A stretch of 64,000 nt of DNA from the NCBI GenBank assembly GCA_023249375.1, contig JAHFCT010000009.1:1-64000 (forward strand). Reading direction: 5' to 3'. Below the pieces are notes generated by a model that saw only the letters and a list, made by a program, of their open reading frames with translations, did no database searches and was not told where the DNA came from. Position numbers and translations under genes: made by a program. Origin of the DNA: Gemmatimonadota bacterium (GTDB lineage Bacteria; Gemmatimonadota; Gemmatimonadetes; Gemmatimonadales; Gemmatimonadaceae). Below are positions 30,392 to 40,623 of this stretch, piece by piece (position 1 is the first letter of the stretch; every line of letters starts with the position of its first letter).

Positions 30392-30960
30392 TGCAACCCA
30401 ATCAATTCCACTCGCTGGTCTATGAGTTCGCCTTCTATTTCTTCGGGCTCACGGCCATCGCGAGCGCCATCGCGTTCGTGACGCGCAAGAGCCCGGTGGC
30501 GGCGGCCATGTGGCTGGTGAACGTGATGTTCTGCCTCGCCGGCCTTTACGTGATGCTCGACGCGCAGTTCATCGCCACGATGCAGGTGCTCGTCTACACC
30601 GGTGCCATCATGGTGGTCTTCCTGTTCGTCATCATGCTCCTCAACCTCGGCCATCCGTCGGATCTGGCGGATGCCCGCGGCAAATGGGGCTACATCATGG
30701 CGCTGTTCGTCGGGCTCGCGCTGCTCGCCGAGGTGATGGTGCTGAACCGGTCGAACGCGATCGAGCGGTTGATTCCGCCCGATCTCGCCGCCAAGGCCGC
30801 CGCGGCGGCCGCGGCCCCGCTGGCCGGCGGCATCATCGGCCCTGTGGCGGCGCCGCTCTTCAAGGAGTACCTGCTGGCCTTCGAGCTGACGAGCGTGCTG
30901 CTGCTCGCCGCCATCGTCGGTGCCGTGGTGCTCGGCAAGCGGAGGACCAATGCTCGGTGA
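30391..30960 (+). CDS. nuoJ: NADH-quinone oxidoreductase subunit J
   Basis: 189-aa five-helix membrane subunit; the third helix region [20 protein letters not shown] is characteristic. ATG 30391 was chosen because it overlaps the nuoI stop; the longer frame upstream is nuoI shadow. The last 11 nt overlap nuoK. Confidence 0.93.
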   Translation: MQPNQFHSLVYEFAFYFFGLTAIASAIAFVTRKSPVAAAMWLVNVMFCLAGLYVMLDAQFIATMQVLVYTGAIMVVFLFVIMLLNLGHPSDLADARGKWGYIMALFVGLALLAEVMVLNRSNAIERLIPPDLAAKAAAAAAAPLAGGIIGPVAAPLFKEYLLAFELTSVLLLAAIVGAVVLGKRRTNAR

Positions 30961-31243
30961 AGCGCTCGCCCTGTCGGCGGTGCTGTTTACGATCGGCGTC
31001 ATCGGCGTGCTCACGCGCCGCAACGCCATCATCATCTTCATGTGCGTCGAGCTGATGCTCAACGCCGTGAACCTGTCGTTCGTCGCGCTCAGCAAGGTCT
31101 ACGGCGCGACGGGCCAGGTGTTCGTGGTCTTCACCATGACCGTTGCCGCGGCTGAGGCCGCGGTGGGGCTGGCGATCATCATCGCGATCTTCCGCCATCA
31201 GCGGTCGGTCAACCTCCAGAACATCAACCTGCTCAAGGGATGA
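30950..31243 (+). CDS. nuoK: NADH-quinone oxidoreductase subunit K
   Basis: 97-aa three-helix subunit with the membrane glutamates of the proton channel in [11 protein letters not shown] and [18 protein letters not shown] ribosome site precedes ATG 30950. Overlaps nuoL by 4 nt. Confidence 0.95.
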   Translation: MLGEALALSAVLFTIGVIGVLTRRNAIIIFMCVELMLNAVNLSFVALSKVYGATGQVFVVFTMTVAAAEAAVGLAIIIAIFRHQRSVNLQNINLLKG

Positions 31244-33447
31244 TGAACCCGGCCTTGATTCCTGAGGGGGCACACCCGCTCGCGGCGACGATCGCGCGGC
31301 TGGTCTGGCTGCTCCCGCTGCTGCCGCTCGCGGGGTTCCTGATCAACGGAACCTTGGCGATGCTGGGCGCGGCAAAGGTGGGCCCCGCCGATCCGTCGGC
31401 AGGGCACGATCATGCGGGCGACGCGCACGGCCACGACGCGCACGGCCACGACGCGCACGGCCACGACAGCGCGCACGATGACCATCACGTGCCGGTGCGC
31501 CACAAGTTCGCGCCGATCGTGAGTCTCATCGGGCCGGGCGTGCTCGTTGCGGCGTTCGGGCTTGCCGTCGCGTGCTTCTTCGCCATGCGCGGCGTGTCGA
31601 TGGAGCACCCATACATCGTCACGCTGTATCAATGGATGCCCGTCGGCGATTTGAACCTCAACGCCACGATGCTCCTTGATCCGCTGTCGATGGTGATGGT
31701 GCTCGTCATCACTGGCGTCGGTATGCTGATCCACGTGTTCAGCGTCGGCTACATGCAGGACGATCCGGGATACCCGCGCTACTTCGCGTATCTCAACCTG
31801 TTCGTCTTCTTCATGCTGATGCTTGTGCTCGGCGGCAGCTACCCGCTGCTCTTCGTCGGCTGGGAAGGCGTCGGGCTCTGCTCGTATTTGCTCATCGGCT
31901 TCTGGTTCTCAGAGAAGGCCAACGCCGACGCCGGCAAGAAGGCGTTCATCGTCAACCGCATCGGCGACTTCGGCTTTCTCGTGGCGATGTTCCTGATGTT
32001 CAGTAATCTCGGCACGCTCGATATTGGCGGCGTGGCGGCCAAGGCCGTGGAACTCCCGATGGGCGGCGCTGTCATCACGGCGATCGCGCTCTTCCTGTTC
32101 CTCGGCTGCACCGGCAAGAGCGCGCAGATTCCGCTCTACGTGTGGCTTCCCGATGCCATGGCCGGCCCGACGCCAGTCTCGGCGTTGATCCATGCGGCGA
32201 CAATGGTCACCGCCGGCGTGTATCTCGTGGCGCGCAGCTCGGCCATCTTCTCGATGGCGCCGGTGGCGCAACTCACCGTGGCGCTCGTCGGCGGACTCAC
32301 CGCGTTCTTTGCGGCGACCATCGGCCTGAAGCAATGGGATATCAAGAAGGTGCTGGCGTATTCCACGGTGTCGCAGCTCGGCTACATGTTCGTGGGCGTT
32401 GGCGTCGGGGCGTACACGGCGGGTGTCTTCCACCTCGTGACGCACGCCTTCTTCAAGGCACTGCTGTTCCTCGGGTCGGGCTCGGTGATCTTCGTGATGC
32501 ACGCGGCGTATCACCACACGCACAACCACGATGATGCGCAGGACATGCGCAACATGGGCGGCCTCAAGCAGTACATGCCCGTGACGTTCTACCTGATGTG
32601 GACGGCGACGCTGGCCATCGCCGGCATCCCGCTCTTCTCGGGCTTCTTCTCGAAGGACGAAATCCTCGGGTCGGTCTTCGCGCGCGTGAGCCATTCCACG
32701 CTCGCCGAGTCGTCGCTGCTCGGGATTCCGGGCGGCACGGTGTTGCTCGTCGTGTACGGCCTCGGCCTCGCGTCGGCGCTGATGACGGCGATCTACATGA
32801 CGCGGATGATGCTCTACACGTTCCACGGTCCCAACCGAACCGGCGAGGCCGAGCGTGCGCACTTGAAGGAGGCACCGTGGATCATGACGGGGCCGCTGGT
32901 GGTACTGGCCGTGCTCGCGGCCTTTGGCGGCTGGCTGAACGTCCCGGAGCTTCTCAGCGCCATCGGCCCCGTGGGCAGCCTCGAGCACTGGCTTGAGCCC
33001 GTGGTTGGTGCGGCAACGCTCCGGACGACGCTGGGCGCCGCGCCGGAGATGGCGCACCAGACGGAACTGCTTTTGGTGGGAACGGCCATTGCCATCGCGA
33101 TGGCGGGCATCGCGTTCGCCGTCATTCGCCTGAAGCCCGCGGCGCTCGTGCCGAAGAAGGACTATCCCGCGGCCGAGGGCATCGATCGCGTGCTCGAGAA
33201 CAAGTACTTCGTGGACGAGGGCTACGACGCGGCCTTCGTGCGGCCCACGGTTGGCGTGTCGCGCGCGGTGCTGTGGAAGGGCGTCGACGCCGGCATTATC
33301 GACGGCCTGTTCGTCAACGGCAGCGCGCTGCTCATGCGTGCGTTCGGTTGGATGGGATCCCAGCTGCAGACGGGCCAGCTCGGCACGTACGCGTGGGTCC
33401 TGCTGATCGGCGCCATCACCATCCTCGGCGCCTTCACCCTTCGGTAA
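31240..33447 (+). CDS. nuoL: NADH-quinone oxidoreductase subunit L with a His-rich insertion
   Basis: 735-aa antiporter-like proton-pumping subunit with [17 protein letters not shown], the pump-site [14 protein letters not shown] and about 15-16 helices. Between helices 1 and 2 (residues about 55-90) there is a loop with roughly 12 His and many Asp, including (AHGHD)x3 at residues 62-76. The insertion is written in three identical 15-nt repeats. Confidence 0.95.
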   Translation: MMNPALIPEGAHPLAATIARLVWLLPLLPLAGFLINGTLAMLGAAKVGPADPSAGHDHAGDAHGHDAHGHDAHGHDSAHDDHHVPVRHKFAPIVSLIGPGVLVAAFGLAVACFFAMRGVSMEHPYIVTLYQWMPVGDLNLNATMLLDPLSMVMVLVITGVGMLIHVFSVGYMQDDPGYPRYFAYLNLFVFFMLMLVLGGSYPLLFVGWEGVGLCSYLLIGFWFSEKANADAGKKAFIVNRIGDFGFLVAMFLMFSNLGTLDIGGVAAKAVELPMGGAVITAIALFLFLGCTGKSAQIPLYVWLPDAMAGPTPVSALIHAATMVTAGVYLVARSSAIFSMAPVAQLTVALVGGLTAFFAATIGLKQWDIKKVLAYSTVSQLGYMFVGVGVGAYTAGVFHLVTHAFFKALLFLGSGSVIFVMHAAYHHTHNHDDAQDMRNMGGLKQYMPVTFYLMWTATLAIAGIPLFSGFFSKDEILGSVFARVSHSTLAESSLLGIPGGTVLLVVYGLGLASALMTAIYMTRMMLYTFHGPNRTGEAERAHLKEAPWIMTGPLVVLAVLAAFGGWLNVPELLSAIGPVGSLEHWLEPVVGAATLRTTLGAAPEMAHQTELLLVGTAIAIAMAGIAFAVIRLKPAALVPKKDYPAAEGIDRVLENKYFVDEGYDAAFVRPTVGVSRAVLWKGVDAGIIDGLFVNGSALLMRAFGWMGSQLQTGQLGTYAWVLLIGAITILGAFTLR
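31423..31467 (+). repeat. Three perfect 15-bp tandem repeats inside nuoL
   Basis: GCGCACGGCCACGAC occurs three times in a row (31423-31437, 31438-31452, 31453-31467), in frame, each encoding AHGHD. Copy number may vary among strains by slippage. Confidence 0.95.
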
Positions 33448-33450
33448 CCC

Positions 33451-35034
33451 ATGACCGCGTTCCTGTCGTCGATCAATTACAACGCCTGGATCCTGCCGGT
33501 CCTGCTGCTGCTGCCGCTGTTTGGCGCGCTCGGGATCTGGGCGCACGCGCTCGTGTCGGCCAAGGATCCGGCCGAAAAGCGTTGGCGCGAAGTGAGGCTC
33601 CTGGCCTTCTGGTTCTTCCTCATCGAGGCCATCCTCTCGCTCGGACTCTGGTGGTCCATCGACCCGGCGAATCCGGCGTGGCAGGCGATGGTGGACCTGC
33701 CGTGGATTCCGCAGTGGGGCGTGCGGTTCACCGTCGGTCTCGACGGCATCGCGCTGACGCTCGTGCTGCTGACGACCCTGATGATGCCCCTCGCAGTGCT
33801 GGGAAGCTGGACGAGCATTCGCACCAAGCCGCACGCGTATTACGTCATGCTGCTGCTGCTCACCATCGGCATGCTCGGCGTCTTCCTGTCGCTCGATCTC
33901 GTGCTCTTCTACGTGATGTGGGAGATCATGCTGGTGCCGATGTACATGATCATCGGCGTCTGGGGCGGGGAACGGCGGCTCTACGCGGCGATCAAGTTCT
34001 TCATCTACACGATGATCGGCTCGCTGCTGATGCTGGTGGCGATTCTGTATCTCGGCTACGTGTCGTCGAAGGTGGCGGGCTCACCGACGTTCAGCTACGA
34101 CTTCATCATCAACAACGTGGCGTTGCGGCCGGAGACATCGCTGTGGCTGTTTGGCGCGTTCGCGCTGGCGTTCGCAGTCAAGGTGCCGATGTTCCCGTTC
34201 CACACGTGGCTGCCCGACGCGCACGTGGAGGCGCCGACCGCCGGCTCCGTGATCCTGGCCGCGATCATGCTGAAGATGGGGACGTTTGGCTTCATCCGCT
34301 TCGCGTTGCCGCTCTTCCCCTCGGCCGTCATGAACCCGGCGGTGCGCGGTTTCGTGGTCGCGCTGGCCGTCATCGGCATCATCTACGGCTCGCTCGTGGC
34401 GCTGGTGCAGCCTGATTTCAAGAAGCTCGTGGCATACTCGTCCGTGAGCCACCTCGGCTTCGTGATGCTCGGCATCTTCGCGATGAACGTCGAATCGATG
34501 CAGGGTGCGTTGATGGTGAACATCAACCACGGCGTCAGCACGGGCGCACTGTTCCTTCTCGTCGGCATGATCTACGAGCGGCGCCACACGCGCATGATCG
34601 AAGACTACGGCGGCATTGCCAAGGTGGTGCCGATCTTTGCCACCATCCTGACCATCGTGTCGCTGAGCAGCATCGGCGTCCCTGGGACCAACGGATTCAT
34701 CGGCGAGTTCCTGGTGCTGGTGGGGTCGTACAAGACCCAGCCGGTGGCGTCGGTGATCTCGGCGACGGCCGTCATCTTCGCGGCCGCGTATCTGCTCTGG
34801 GCGCTGCAGCGCATCATCTACAATCCGCTGACGAAGCCCGAGAACGCGGCCATCAAGGATCTCAACTGGCGCGAAATCGGCCTGCTGACGCCGCTGCTTA
34901 TCGCCATCCTCTGGCTCGGCGTCTATCCCAAGCCGCTCCTCGACAAGACGGAGCCCGCGGCGCGTCGCCTCGTGGAGTACGTCCACGCGACGGCCGCCGG
35001 CGTCAACAACTCTGCTCTCAACCGGTCGCGATAA
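33451..35034 (+). CDS. nuoM: NADH-quinone oxidoreductase subunit M
   Basis: 527-aa antiporter-like proton-pumping subunit. The conserved WEIMLVPMYMIIGVWGG, LPDAHVEAPTAGSVILA and KKLVAYSSVSHLGFV segments are present. Starts 3 bp after nuoL. Confidence 0.96.
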   Translation: MTAFLSSINYNAWILPVLLLLPLFGALGIWAHALVSAKDPAEKRWREVRLLAFWFFLIEAILSLGLWWSIDPANPAWQAMVDLPWIPQWGVRFTVGLDGIALTLVLLTTLMMPLAVLGSWTSIRTKPHAYYVMLLLLTIGMLGVFLSLDLVLFYVMWEIMLVPMYMIIGVWGGERRLYAAIKFFIYTMIGSLLMLVAILYLGYVSSKVAGSPTFSYDFIINNVALRPETSLWLFGAFALAFAVKVPMFPFHTWLPDAHVEAPTAGSVILAAIMLKMGTFGFIRFALPLFPSAVMNPAVRGFVVALAVIGIIYGSLVALVQPDFKKLVAYSSVSHLGFVMLGIFAMNVESMQGALMVNINHGVSTGALFLLVGMIYERRHTRMIEDYGGIAKVVPIFATILTIVSLSSIGVPGTNGFIGEFLVLVGSYKTQPVASVISATAVIFAAAYLLWALQRIIYNPLTKPENAAIKDLNWREIGLLTPLLIAILWLGVYPKPLLDKTEPAARRLVEYVHATAAGVNNSALNRSR

Positions 35035-36549
35035 ATGATCTTCGATCTCGCGCATCCGTCGCAGCTCATGCAGGCGTTCGGCCCCGATCTGCTGCTCATG
35101 GCCGGGGCGATGGTCCTGATGCTGTGGGCCGCGTGGCGGCCGGAATCCAACGAGCACCAGCGCGCGGTGGGCATGGCGTCGCTGGTTCTCATCGCTGCGA
35201 CCATGGCGCTTTGCTTCTGGTACTCGATGCGGGGACTCTCGTCCACGCAGGGCATCATTGCCGTCGACAACTTCCGCTGGGCCGTTGACATCATTTGCCT
35301 GCTCGGCGCCGCCGGCGCCATTGCGCTCGGGATGGAGTACAACGCCCGCGAGCACATCCTCCCCGCGGAATCTCACGTGCTGGTCCTGTTCGCCACGTCG
35401 GGCATGATGGTGCTGGCGGCGGCACGCGACCTAATGATCGTCTTCCTCGGCATCGAGCTCATGTCGGTGGCGATTTATGTGCTCGCCGGGCTGAACCGCC
35501 GCAGCGCGAAGTCCGCCGAAGGGTCGCTGAAGTACTTCCTGCTTGGCGCGTTCGCCACTGGCTTCCTGCTGTATGGCATCGCACTCGTGTACGGCGCCAC
35601 CGGCTCCACGAGCCTCGTGGAGATTAGCCGCCGCACGGCAGGTCAGGCGCTGCTGCTGAATCCGATGATGCTCGTCGGCACCGGCCTGTTGGTGATCGGC
35701 TTCGGCTTCAAGATTGCCGCCGCGCCGTTCCATATGTGGGCGCCGGACGTGTACGAGGGCGCACCGACGCCCATCACCGCGTTCATGGCGACGGCGGTGA
35801 AGGCGGCCGCGTTCGCCACGTTCCTGCGGGTCTGGGTCGAAGCGATGCCCGGCATGGGTGCGGCGTGGCTCGGACCCATCTGGTGGCTGGCCGTGGCCGC
35901 CATGTTCATTGGCAACGTGGTGGCGCTGTCGCAGCGCAACCTCAAACGGCTGCTCGCGTACTCCTCCATTGCGCACTCCGGCTATCTCCTCGTGGCGGTG
36001 GCCGAGGGGACGACGCGCGGCGCGACGGCGTTCCTGTTCTATCTCGTCGCGTACACGCTGGCGTCGTTCGGCGCCTTTGCCGTCGTCATCATGGTCGGGC
36101 GCGAAGGTGATGCCAACAACGACCTTGTGGATTACGAAGGACTCTGGCATGTGAGGCCTGCCCTCGCGCTCGCGATGGGCGTGTTCATGCTGTCGCTCAT
36201 GGGCTTCCCGGTGTTCGGCGGCGTCGGGTTCTTCGGCAAGTGGTATCTGCTGACCGCCGCCATCAACGCACCGCGCCCGCTGATCGTGCTCGCCGTGGTC
36301 CTGGTCATGACGTCAGTGGTGTCGGCAGGCTACTACTTGAACGTGATTCGGCTGATGTTCATGAAGGCGCGTCCGGACGGTGCTCCCGTGCCGGAGCGGG
36401 CAGGCGGCCTGACGCGCAGCGTGGTGTTCATTGCGGCCGCGGCCGTGTTGATCCTCGGGATCGTTCCCGGCCGGCTGATCAACTGGAGCCGCGACAGTGT
36501 GCCTCGAACGCAGCAAATGGAGGCGGCGGCCGCAAACGCCGTGCACTGA
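35035..36549 (+). CDS. nuoN: NADH-quinone oxidoreductase subunit N
   Basis: 504-aa third antiporter-like subunit, ending the operon. Signatures include FLGIELMSVAIYVLAG, PFHMWAPDVYEGAPTPITAF and KRLLAYSSIAHSGYLLV. ATG is adjacent to the nuoM stop. A 9-bp hairpin follows. Confidence 0.96.
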   Translation: MIFDLAHPSQLMQAFGPDLLLMAGAMVLMLWAAWRPESNEHQRAVGMASLVLIAATMALCFWYSMRGLSSTQGIIAVDNFRWAVDIICLLGAAGAIALGMEYNAREHILPAESHVLVLFATSGMMVLAAARDLMIVFLGIELMSVAIYVLAGLNRRSAKSAEGSLKYFLLGAFATGFLLYGIALVYGATGSTSLVEISRRTAGQALLLNPMMLVGTGLLVIGFGFKIAAAPFHMWAPDVYEGAPTPITAFMATAVKAAAFATFLRVWVEAMPGMGAAWLGPIWWLAVAAMFIGNVVALSQRNLKRLLAYSSIAHSGYLLVAVAEGTTRGATAFLFYLVAYTLASFGAFAVVIMVGREGDANNDLVDYEGLWHVRPALALAMGVFMLSLMGFPVFGGVGFFGKWYLLTAAINAPRPLIVLAVVLVMTSVVSAGYYLNVIRLMFMKARPDGAPVPERAGGLTRSVVFIAAAAVLILGIVPGRLINWSRDSVPRTQQMEAAAANAVH

Positions 36550-36558
36550 GAGTCCTGG

Positions 36559-36580
36559 ACGCCTCGCCACCGCGAGGCGT
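36559..36580 (+). terminator. Terminator hairpin of the nuo operon
   Basis: ACGCCTCGC (36559-36567) and GCGAGGCGT (36572-36580) form a perfect 9-bp stem with a CACC loop, 10 nt after the nuoN stop, followed by TCGTGTCTCC. Confidence 0.75.
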
Positions 36581-36630
36581 TCGTGTCTCCGGTTGGGTAA
36601 GTTTCCGTATCCTATCGTCCCATTCGACCA

Positions 36631-37995
36631 ATGATCAACCCAGGCATCTTCCGGCAGTATGACATTCGGGGCGTCGTCGGCGACGACCTCACGACCGAGG
36701 CCGCTGAGGGCATCGGCCGCGGATACGCGACGCTGCTCGCGGAGCGCGGCATTCACGGCGCCGTGGCCATTGGGCGCGACAACCGCCACAGCGGCGGCGC
36801 GCTGCGCGATGCGCTCGTCAAAGGGCTCACCGAGTGCGGCTGCGACGTCGTGGACATCGGCATTGCCCCGACGCCCGTGCTCTACTGGAGCCTGCATCAC
36901 TGCGGCGTTGTCGGCGGCATCCAGGTGACCGGCTCGCACAACCCGCCTGAATTCAATGGATTCAAGCTGAGTGTTGGCGCGACGTCGCTCCATGGTGATG
37001 GCATTCAGCATCTCTACGGCCTCATCGCGCAAAGCGGGAACGCCGCCAAGACGGGCAGTGTGCGGACCGTGCAGGTGCTCGACGACTATGTGAAGGACAT
37101 CGCGGCGCGCATCGGCCCGATCAAGCGCCCCATCAAGGTCGTGGTCGACTGCGGCAACGGCGTCGGAGCGCTCACCGCGCCCCAGGTGTGCAACGCGCTT
37201 GGCGTGGAGACGACGCTGCTGTTCGCCGAGAGCGATGGCACATTCCCCAACCATCACCCCGACCCAACGGTTGTCGCGAATCTCCAGGACCTCATCGCCG
37301 CCGTGAAGCGCACGGGATCCGAGCTCGGCATCGGGTTTGACGGCGACGCCGATCGCATCGGCATCGTGGACGGCAATGGCACCATCATTTGGGGCGACTA
37401 CCTGCTGCTGCTGTACGCGCGCGATGTGCTTGCTCGCACCGGCACGGGGCAGTCGATCATCTTCGACGTGAAATGTTCGCAGGCGCTCCCCGACGCGATC
37501 CGCGGCGCCGGCGGCGTGCCGCTGATGTGGAAGACGGGGCACTCGCTCATCAAGGAGAAGATGAAGGAGCTTCACGCCCCGCTCGCGGGCGAGATGTCCG
37601 GGCACATGTTCTTCACCGAAGGCTTCTACGGCCACGACGACGCGATCTACGCGGCGGCTCGGTTGCTGCGCATTCTCGGCGACAGCGGCAAGCGCGTGGA
37701 TGAACTGCTCGCCGACGTCCCGCGTTTTGTGAGCACGCCCGAACTGCGCATCGACTGCCCCGATGACCGGAAGTTCGAGATCGTCAGGGCCGCACAGCAG
37801 CACTTTGCGAAGACGCGCGAAGTCATCGACGTGGACGGCGCGCGCATTCTGTACGGCGACGGGTGGGGCCTCATTCGCGCGTCCAACACGCAGCCCATCC
37901 TCGTCTGCCGCTTCGAGGCGCGCACCGACGCTCGGCTCGGCGAGATTCGCGGCGAGGTGGAAGGATGGCTCAAGACACAGGGCATCGGCGCGTAG
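36631..37995 (+). CDS. manB: Phosphomannomutase/phosphoglucomutase
   Basis: 454-aa alpha-D-phosphohexomutase that interconverts hexose 1- and 6-phosphates for sugar-nucleotide and envelope polymer synthesis. Catalytic phosphoserine is S102 in QVTGSHNPP, Mg2+ is bound by DGDADR, and the sugar loop is AGEMSGHMFF. PMM/PGM bifunctional AlgC-like activity is the likely assignment. A TATCCT at 36608-36613 is a weak -10 candidate. Confidence 0.92.
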   Translation: MINPGIFRQYDIRGVVGDDLTTEAAEGIGRGYATLLAERGIHGAVAIGRDNRHSGGALRDALVKGLTECGCDVVDIGIAPTPVLYWSLHHCGVVGGIQVTGSHNPPEFNGFKLSVGATSLHGDGIQHLYGLIAQSGNAAKTGSVRTVQVLDDYVKDIAARIGPIKRPIKVVVDCGNGVGALTAPQVCNALGVETTLLFAESDGTFPNHHPDPTVVANLQDLIAAVKRTGSELGIGFDGDADRIGIVDGNGTIIWGDYLLLLYARDVLARTGTGQSIIFDVKCSQALPDAIRGAGGVPLMWKTGHSLIKEKMKELHAPLAGEMSGHMFFTEGFYGHDDAIYAAARLLRILGDSGKRVDELLADVPRFVSTPELRIDCPDDRKFEIVRAAQQHFAKTREVIDVDGARILYGDGWGLIRASNTQPILVCRFEARTDARLGEIRGEVEGWLKTQGIGA

Positions 37996-37996
37996 C

Positions 37997-40459
37997 ATGA
38001 CGGCGCGACGCGGCCTCGCGCTTGCCGGCGCGGCGCTCGCGCTGGCGCTCATCGCGGGGCGCGTGCTCGCGCACGCCTACGCCGAGTGGGCGTGGTTCGG
38101 CGCGCTGGGGGCCGGGTCGGTGTGGACCGTGCGGTTCGTCGCGCTGACCACGCTGCGCACCGGACTCTTCGCCGCGTCGTTTGTCTTTGCATTCGTCAAC
38201 CTGTTCGTGATGCGGAGTTCCATTGTTTCGCTCGTCCTGCCGCGCCGCGTCGCGAACCTCGAGATTGGCGAAGCGATTTCGAGCCGCCAGCTTACGGGCA
38301 CGGCCGCGCTGCTGAGCACGGTGATTGCCGCCATCGTCGCGCTGCCGCAGCGCGATTGGGTGGCGTTGGTGCGCGCGCAGTGGGCCACCACACTCGGAGA
38401 AAGCGACCCGTATCTCAATCGCGACATCGCGTTCTGGACCGGGTGGCTGCCGTTCGAGCGCACGATGCACGAATGGGCGGTCACGCTGGCTGTTGTCGTG
38501 GGCGCCACGGTAGTGACGCTCTATGCACTGACGCCATCGATGCACGTGCAGCGTGGACGGCTGCACGTCTCCACCTGGGTGCGACGGCACTTCGCGCTCT
38601 ACTCGGCGTTTCTGCTGGTGCTGGTCGCCTGGGGCTACCGCCTCGACTCGTTCGATCTGCTGATCCACGGCAGCGGCCTGCGTGAAGCGTTCGTCGCGTT
38701 CGATCATCGCGTGCTGTATCCGTACTACATCGCGCTCGGCATCGGCACGGCGGCCGTTGGCGTGCTGGTCGCGTGGACCGGATGGATGGGGTACCAGCGC
38801 GCCACGCTCGGCGCGCTGCTCATCGTGCTGGTTGCCGGACCGCTCGGCCGGCTCGGACTTCCGCTGCTCGACCGACGCGCCGCGACGGAGCGCGAGCGTT
38901 CGTCGCTCGATCGTCCGTATCTGCACGCGCGGGCACTCTACACGCGCCGCGCGTTCCGTGTCGACGACATCATCCTCGGCGCGGGAGCCGACAGCCTGCG
39001 CGTTCCGCAGGAGGCGCTGTCGCGCCGCGTCAGCGGATGGGATCCCGCCGCACTCGCACTCTCGGTGGGCGACGAACCCGGGCTCACGCCCACGATGGGC
39101 GCCGGCGCGTGGCGCATCGCGGGCGGCGATTCACTGCGTGCGGTCGTCGTCTATGGCGGCGGCGCAGCCGAAACGTCGCGACGACCGCTCGTTGTCCAGG
39201 AGGCCGACCCCGCGGATGCCGACGAGCGCGGCGCGCCATGGCCGTCCGGTTCGCCGACCATGGTGACGCTGCCACCGCTGACCGTCGGACTCGACGTGGC
39301 ACCCGTGGCGGTGGTGAGCGATACGCTCGGCCGCCTCGCCGCGCCGCCGTTCAGCGCGGGCTGGCGTCGCATCGCGCTGGCGTGGGGCGTGCGCAACCTG
39401 CGACTGGCGTTCAGTGATGCGGATCCGCCGCGCGCACGTTTGCTTGTCCGCCGCGACGTGCGTGAGCGCGTGCAGGCCGTGCTGCCGTTCTTCACGGCAG
39501 GCACCACGCCGCAGGCGCTCGTTGTACACGATTCGTTGTGGTGGTGCGTGGAGTTGTTCAATGCGAGCGTTGACTATCCGCTGACCGAACCGGTGTTGCT
39601 GGCCGGCGCGCAGCAGCGCATGGCCGTGCCGGCCGGCATCGCCCTCGTGAATGCGCACAGCGGCCGGCTGCAAGTGGTACTGCCGGAACACCCCGACAAG
39701 ATGACGCGCTGGTGGCGCGATCATCTTCCGGCGCTCTTCGTCGCGCGCCGCGCGCTCGACGACGACGTACTCATGGCGCTGCCAGCGCCCGTCGACCGCG
39801 CCGTGGTGCAGGGCAATGCGCTCGGCCGGACGGGCTTCCGCAACGACACGCTGTCGGCGCGTCCGCTCTTTCATGCCGACGACGCCGATGCCGACTTGCT
39901 GCCGGGCGCCCCGACGCCGTTCGTCAGCGAGGCCGACGGCCATCCGTTGGCGTGGGGTGTGCCGGCCGTCGATGGCATGGATCGGGTGCGCGGCGTCTTT
40001 GTGGCGGTTGGCGGCCGGGAGCCGCGCATCGCGCTCGTGGAGCAGCCCGATTCGCTGCGGTGGACTGCGCTGCTCGATCACCTGCAGCGCGCCGCCGACT
40101 CCGCGCACATCAGCCGCACGCGCCGTCATCCGCGGCGCGGCCGCGTGCAGGTGGTGCCAACGACGGCGGGTCCGCTCGTCGTGCAGGCGTTCTATGAATG
40201 GCTCCCGGATCGCGCGCCGTCCCAAGCCGGCGTGGCGATGATCGCCGCGGGCGCGCGGCACGCCGGCGCCACGCTGGCGGTCGTGCTCGGAGGCATTGGC
40301 CATGAGGCGCGCGCTGATGCCGGTTTGCGCACTCGCCTTGCACGATTGTACGCCGCGCTGCAGGAGGCCCGCCGCCGCGGCGATTGGGTGGCCTTTGGGC
40401 GCGCGATGGATGGGCTCGGCCGGCTGATCGAAGGTCGCGCCCCAGGTCCGGTGCCGTGA
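37997..40459 (+). CDS. UPF0182 family membrane protein
   Basis: 820 aa. The first ~300 residues contain about seven hydrophobic helices, including YSAFLLVLVAWGYRLDSFDL, after which a large soluble, presumably extracytoplasmic region begins with the SLDRPYLHARALYTRRAF segment that resembles the family's ERPYIxxNIxxTRxAY element. The C terminus ends in a helical GDWVAFGRAMDGLGRLIE, also typical. Function of the family is unknown. ATG 37997 is one base after the mutase stop. Assignment is by pattern, not by database search. Confidence 0.8.
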   Translation: MTARRGLALAGAALALALIAGRVLAHAYAEWAWFGALGAGSVWTVRFVALTTLRTGLFAASFVFAFVNLFVMRSSIVSLVLPRRVANLEIGEAISSRQLTGTAALLSTVIAAIVALPQRDWVALVRAQWATTLGESDPYLNRDIAFWTGWLPFERTMHEWAVTLAVVVGATVVTLYALTPSMHVQRGRLHVSTWVRRHFALYSAFLLVLVAWGYRLDSFDLLIHGSGLREAFVAFDHRVLYPYYIALGIGTAAVGVLVAWTGWMGYQRATLGALLIVLVAGPLGRLGLPLLDRRAATERERSSLDRPYLHARALYTRRAFRVDDIILGAGADSLRVPQEALSRRVSGWDPAALALSVGDEPGLTPTMGAGAWRIAGGDSLRAVVVYGGGAAETSRRPLVVQEADPADADERGAPWPSGSPTMVTLPPLTVGLDVAPVAVVSDTLGRLAAPPFSAGWRRIALAWGVRNLRLAFSDADPPRARLLVRRDVRERVQAVLPFFTAGTTPQALVVHDSLWWCVELFNASVDYPLTEPVLLAGAQQRMAVPAGIALVNAHSGRLQVVLPEHPDKMTRWWRDHLPALFVARRALDDDVLMALPAPVDRAVVQGNALGRTGFRNDTLSARPLFHADDADADLLPGAPTPFVSEADGHPLAWGVPAVDGMDRVRGVFVAVGGREPRIALVEQPDSLRWTALLDHLQRAADSAHISRTRRHPRRGRVQVVPTTAGPLVVQAFYEWLPDRAPSQAGVAMIAAGARHAGATLAVVLGGIGHEARADAGLRTRLARLYAALQEARRRGDWVAFGRAMDGLGRLIEGRAPGPVP

Positions 40460-40507
40460 GGCGCGTGCGTTGTTCGTGACCCACCGGGCTGCGTGCTTCT
40501 CAGAAAA

Positions 40508-40525
40508 CCCTACGCGCCGTAAGGG
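40508..40525 (+). other. Hairpin in the UPF0182-sucC spacer
   Basis: CCC-TACG-cgc-CGTA-a-GGG forms a short stem with one bulge. It may end the upstream gene or be part of the sucC leader. Confidence 0.4.
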
Positions 40526-40583
40526 CTCTCGGACCTCCCGATAGCAGACGCACAACGGTAATTTCCAGAGGCTGTCATTGACC

Positions 40584-40599
40584 GGCGCCGCTCGGCGCC
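40584..40599 (+). other. GGCGCC inverted repeat in the sucC leader
   Basis: GGCGCC occurs at 40584-40589 and 40594-40599 with a 4-nt loop, ending 24 nt before the sucC start. It could hide or shape the ribosome site region. No clear promoter is visible in the 164-bp spacer. Confidence 0.45.
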
Positions 40600-40623
40600 G
40601 TGAACATCTCCCTCGGAGTTCCC

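Noticed and set aside
31909-33834. 641-residue open frame on the minus strand
   Set aside because: Antisense to nuoL/nuoM, rich in Arg/His/Glu with no domain pattern; a GC-rich shadow of real genes.
31240-36549. Mrp-type antiporter operon
   Set aside because: nuoL, nuoM and nuoN are within a complete nuoA-N set and carry complex I signatures.
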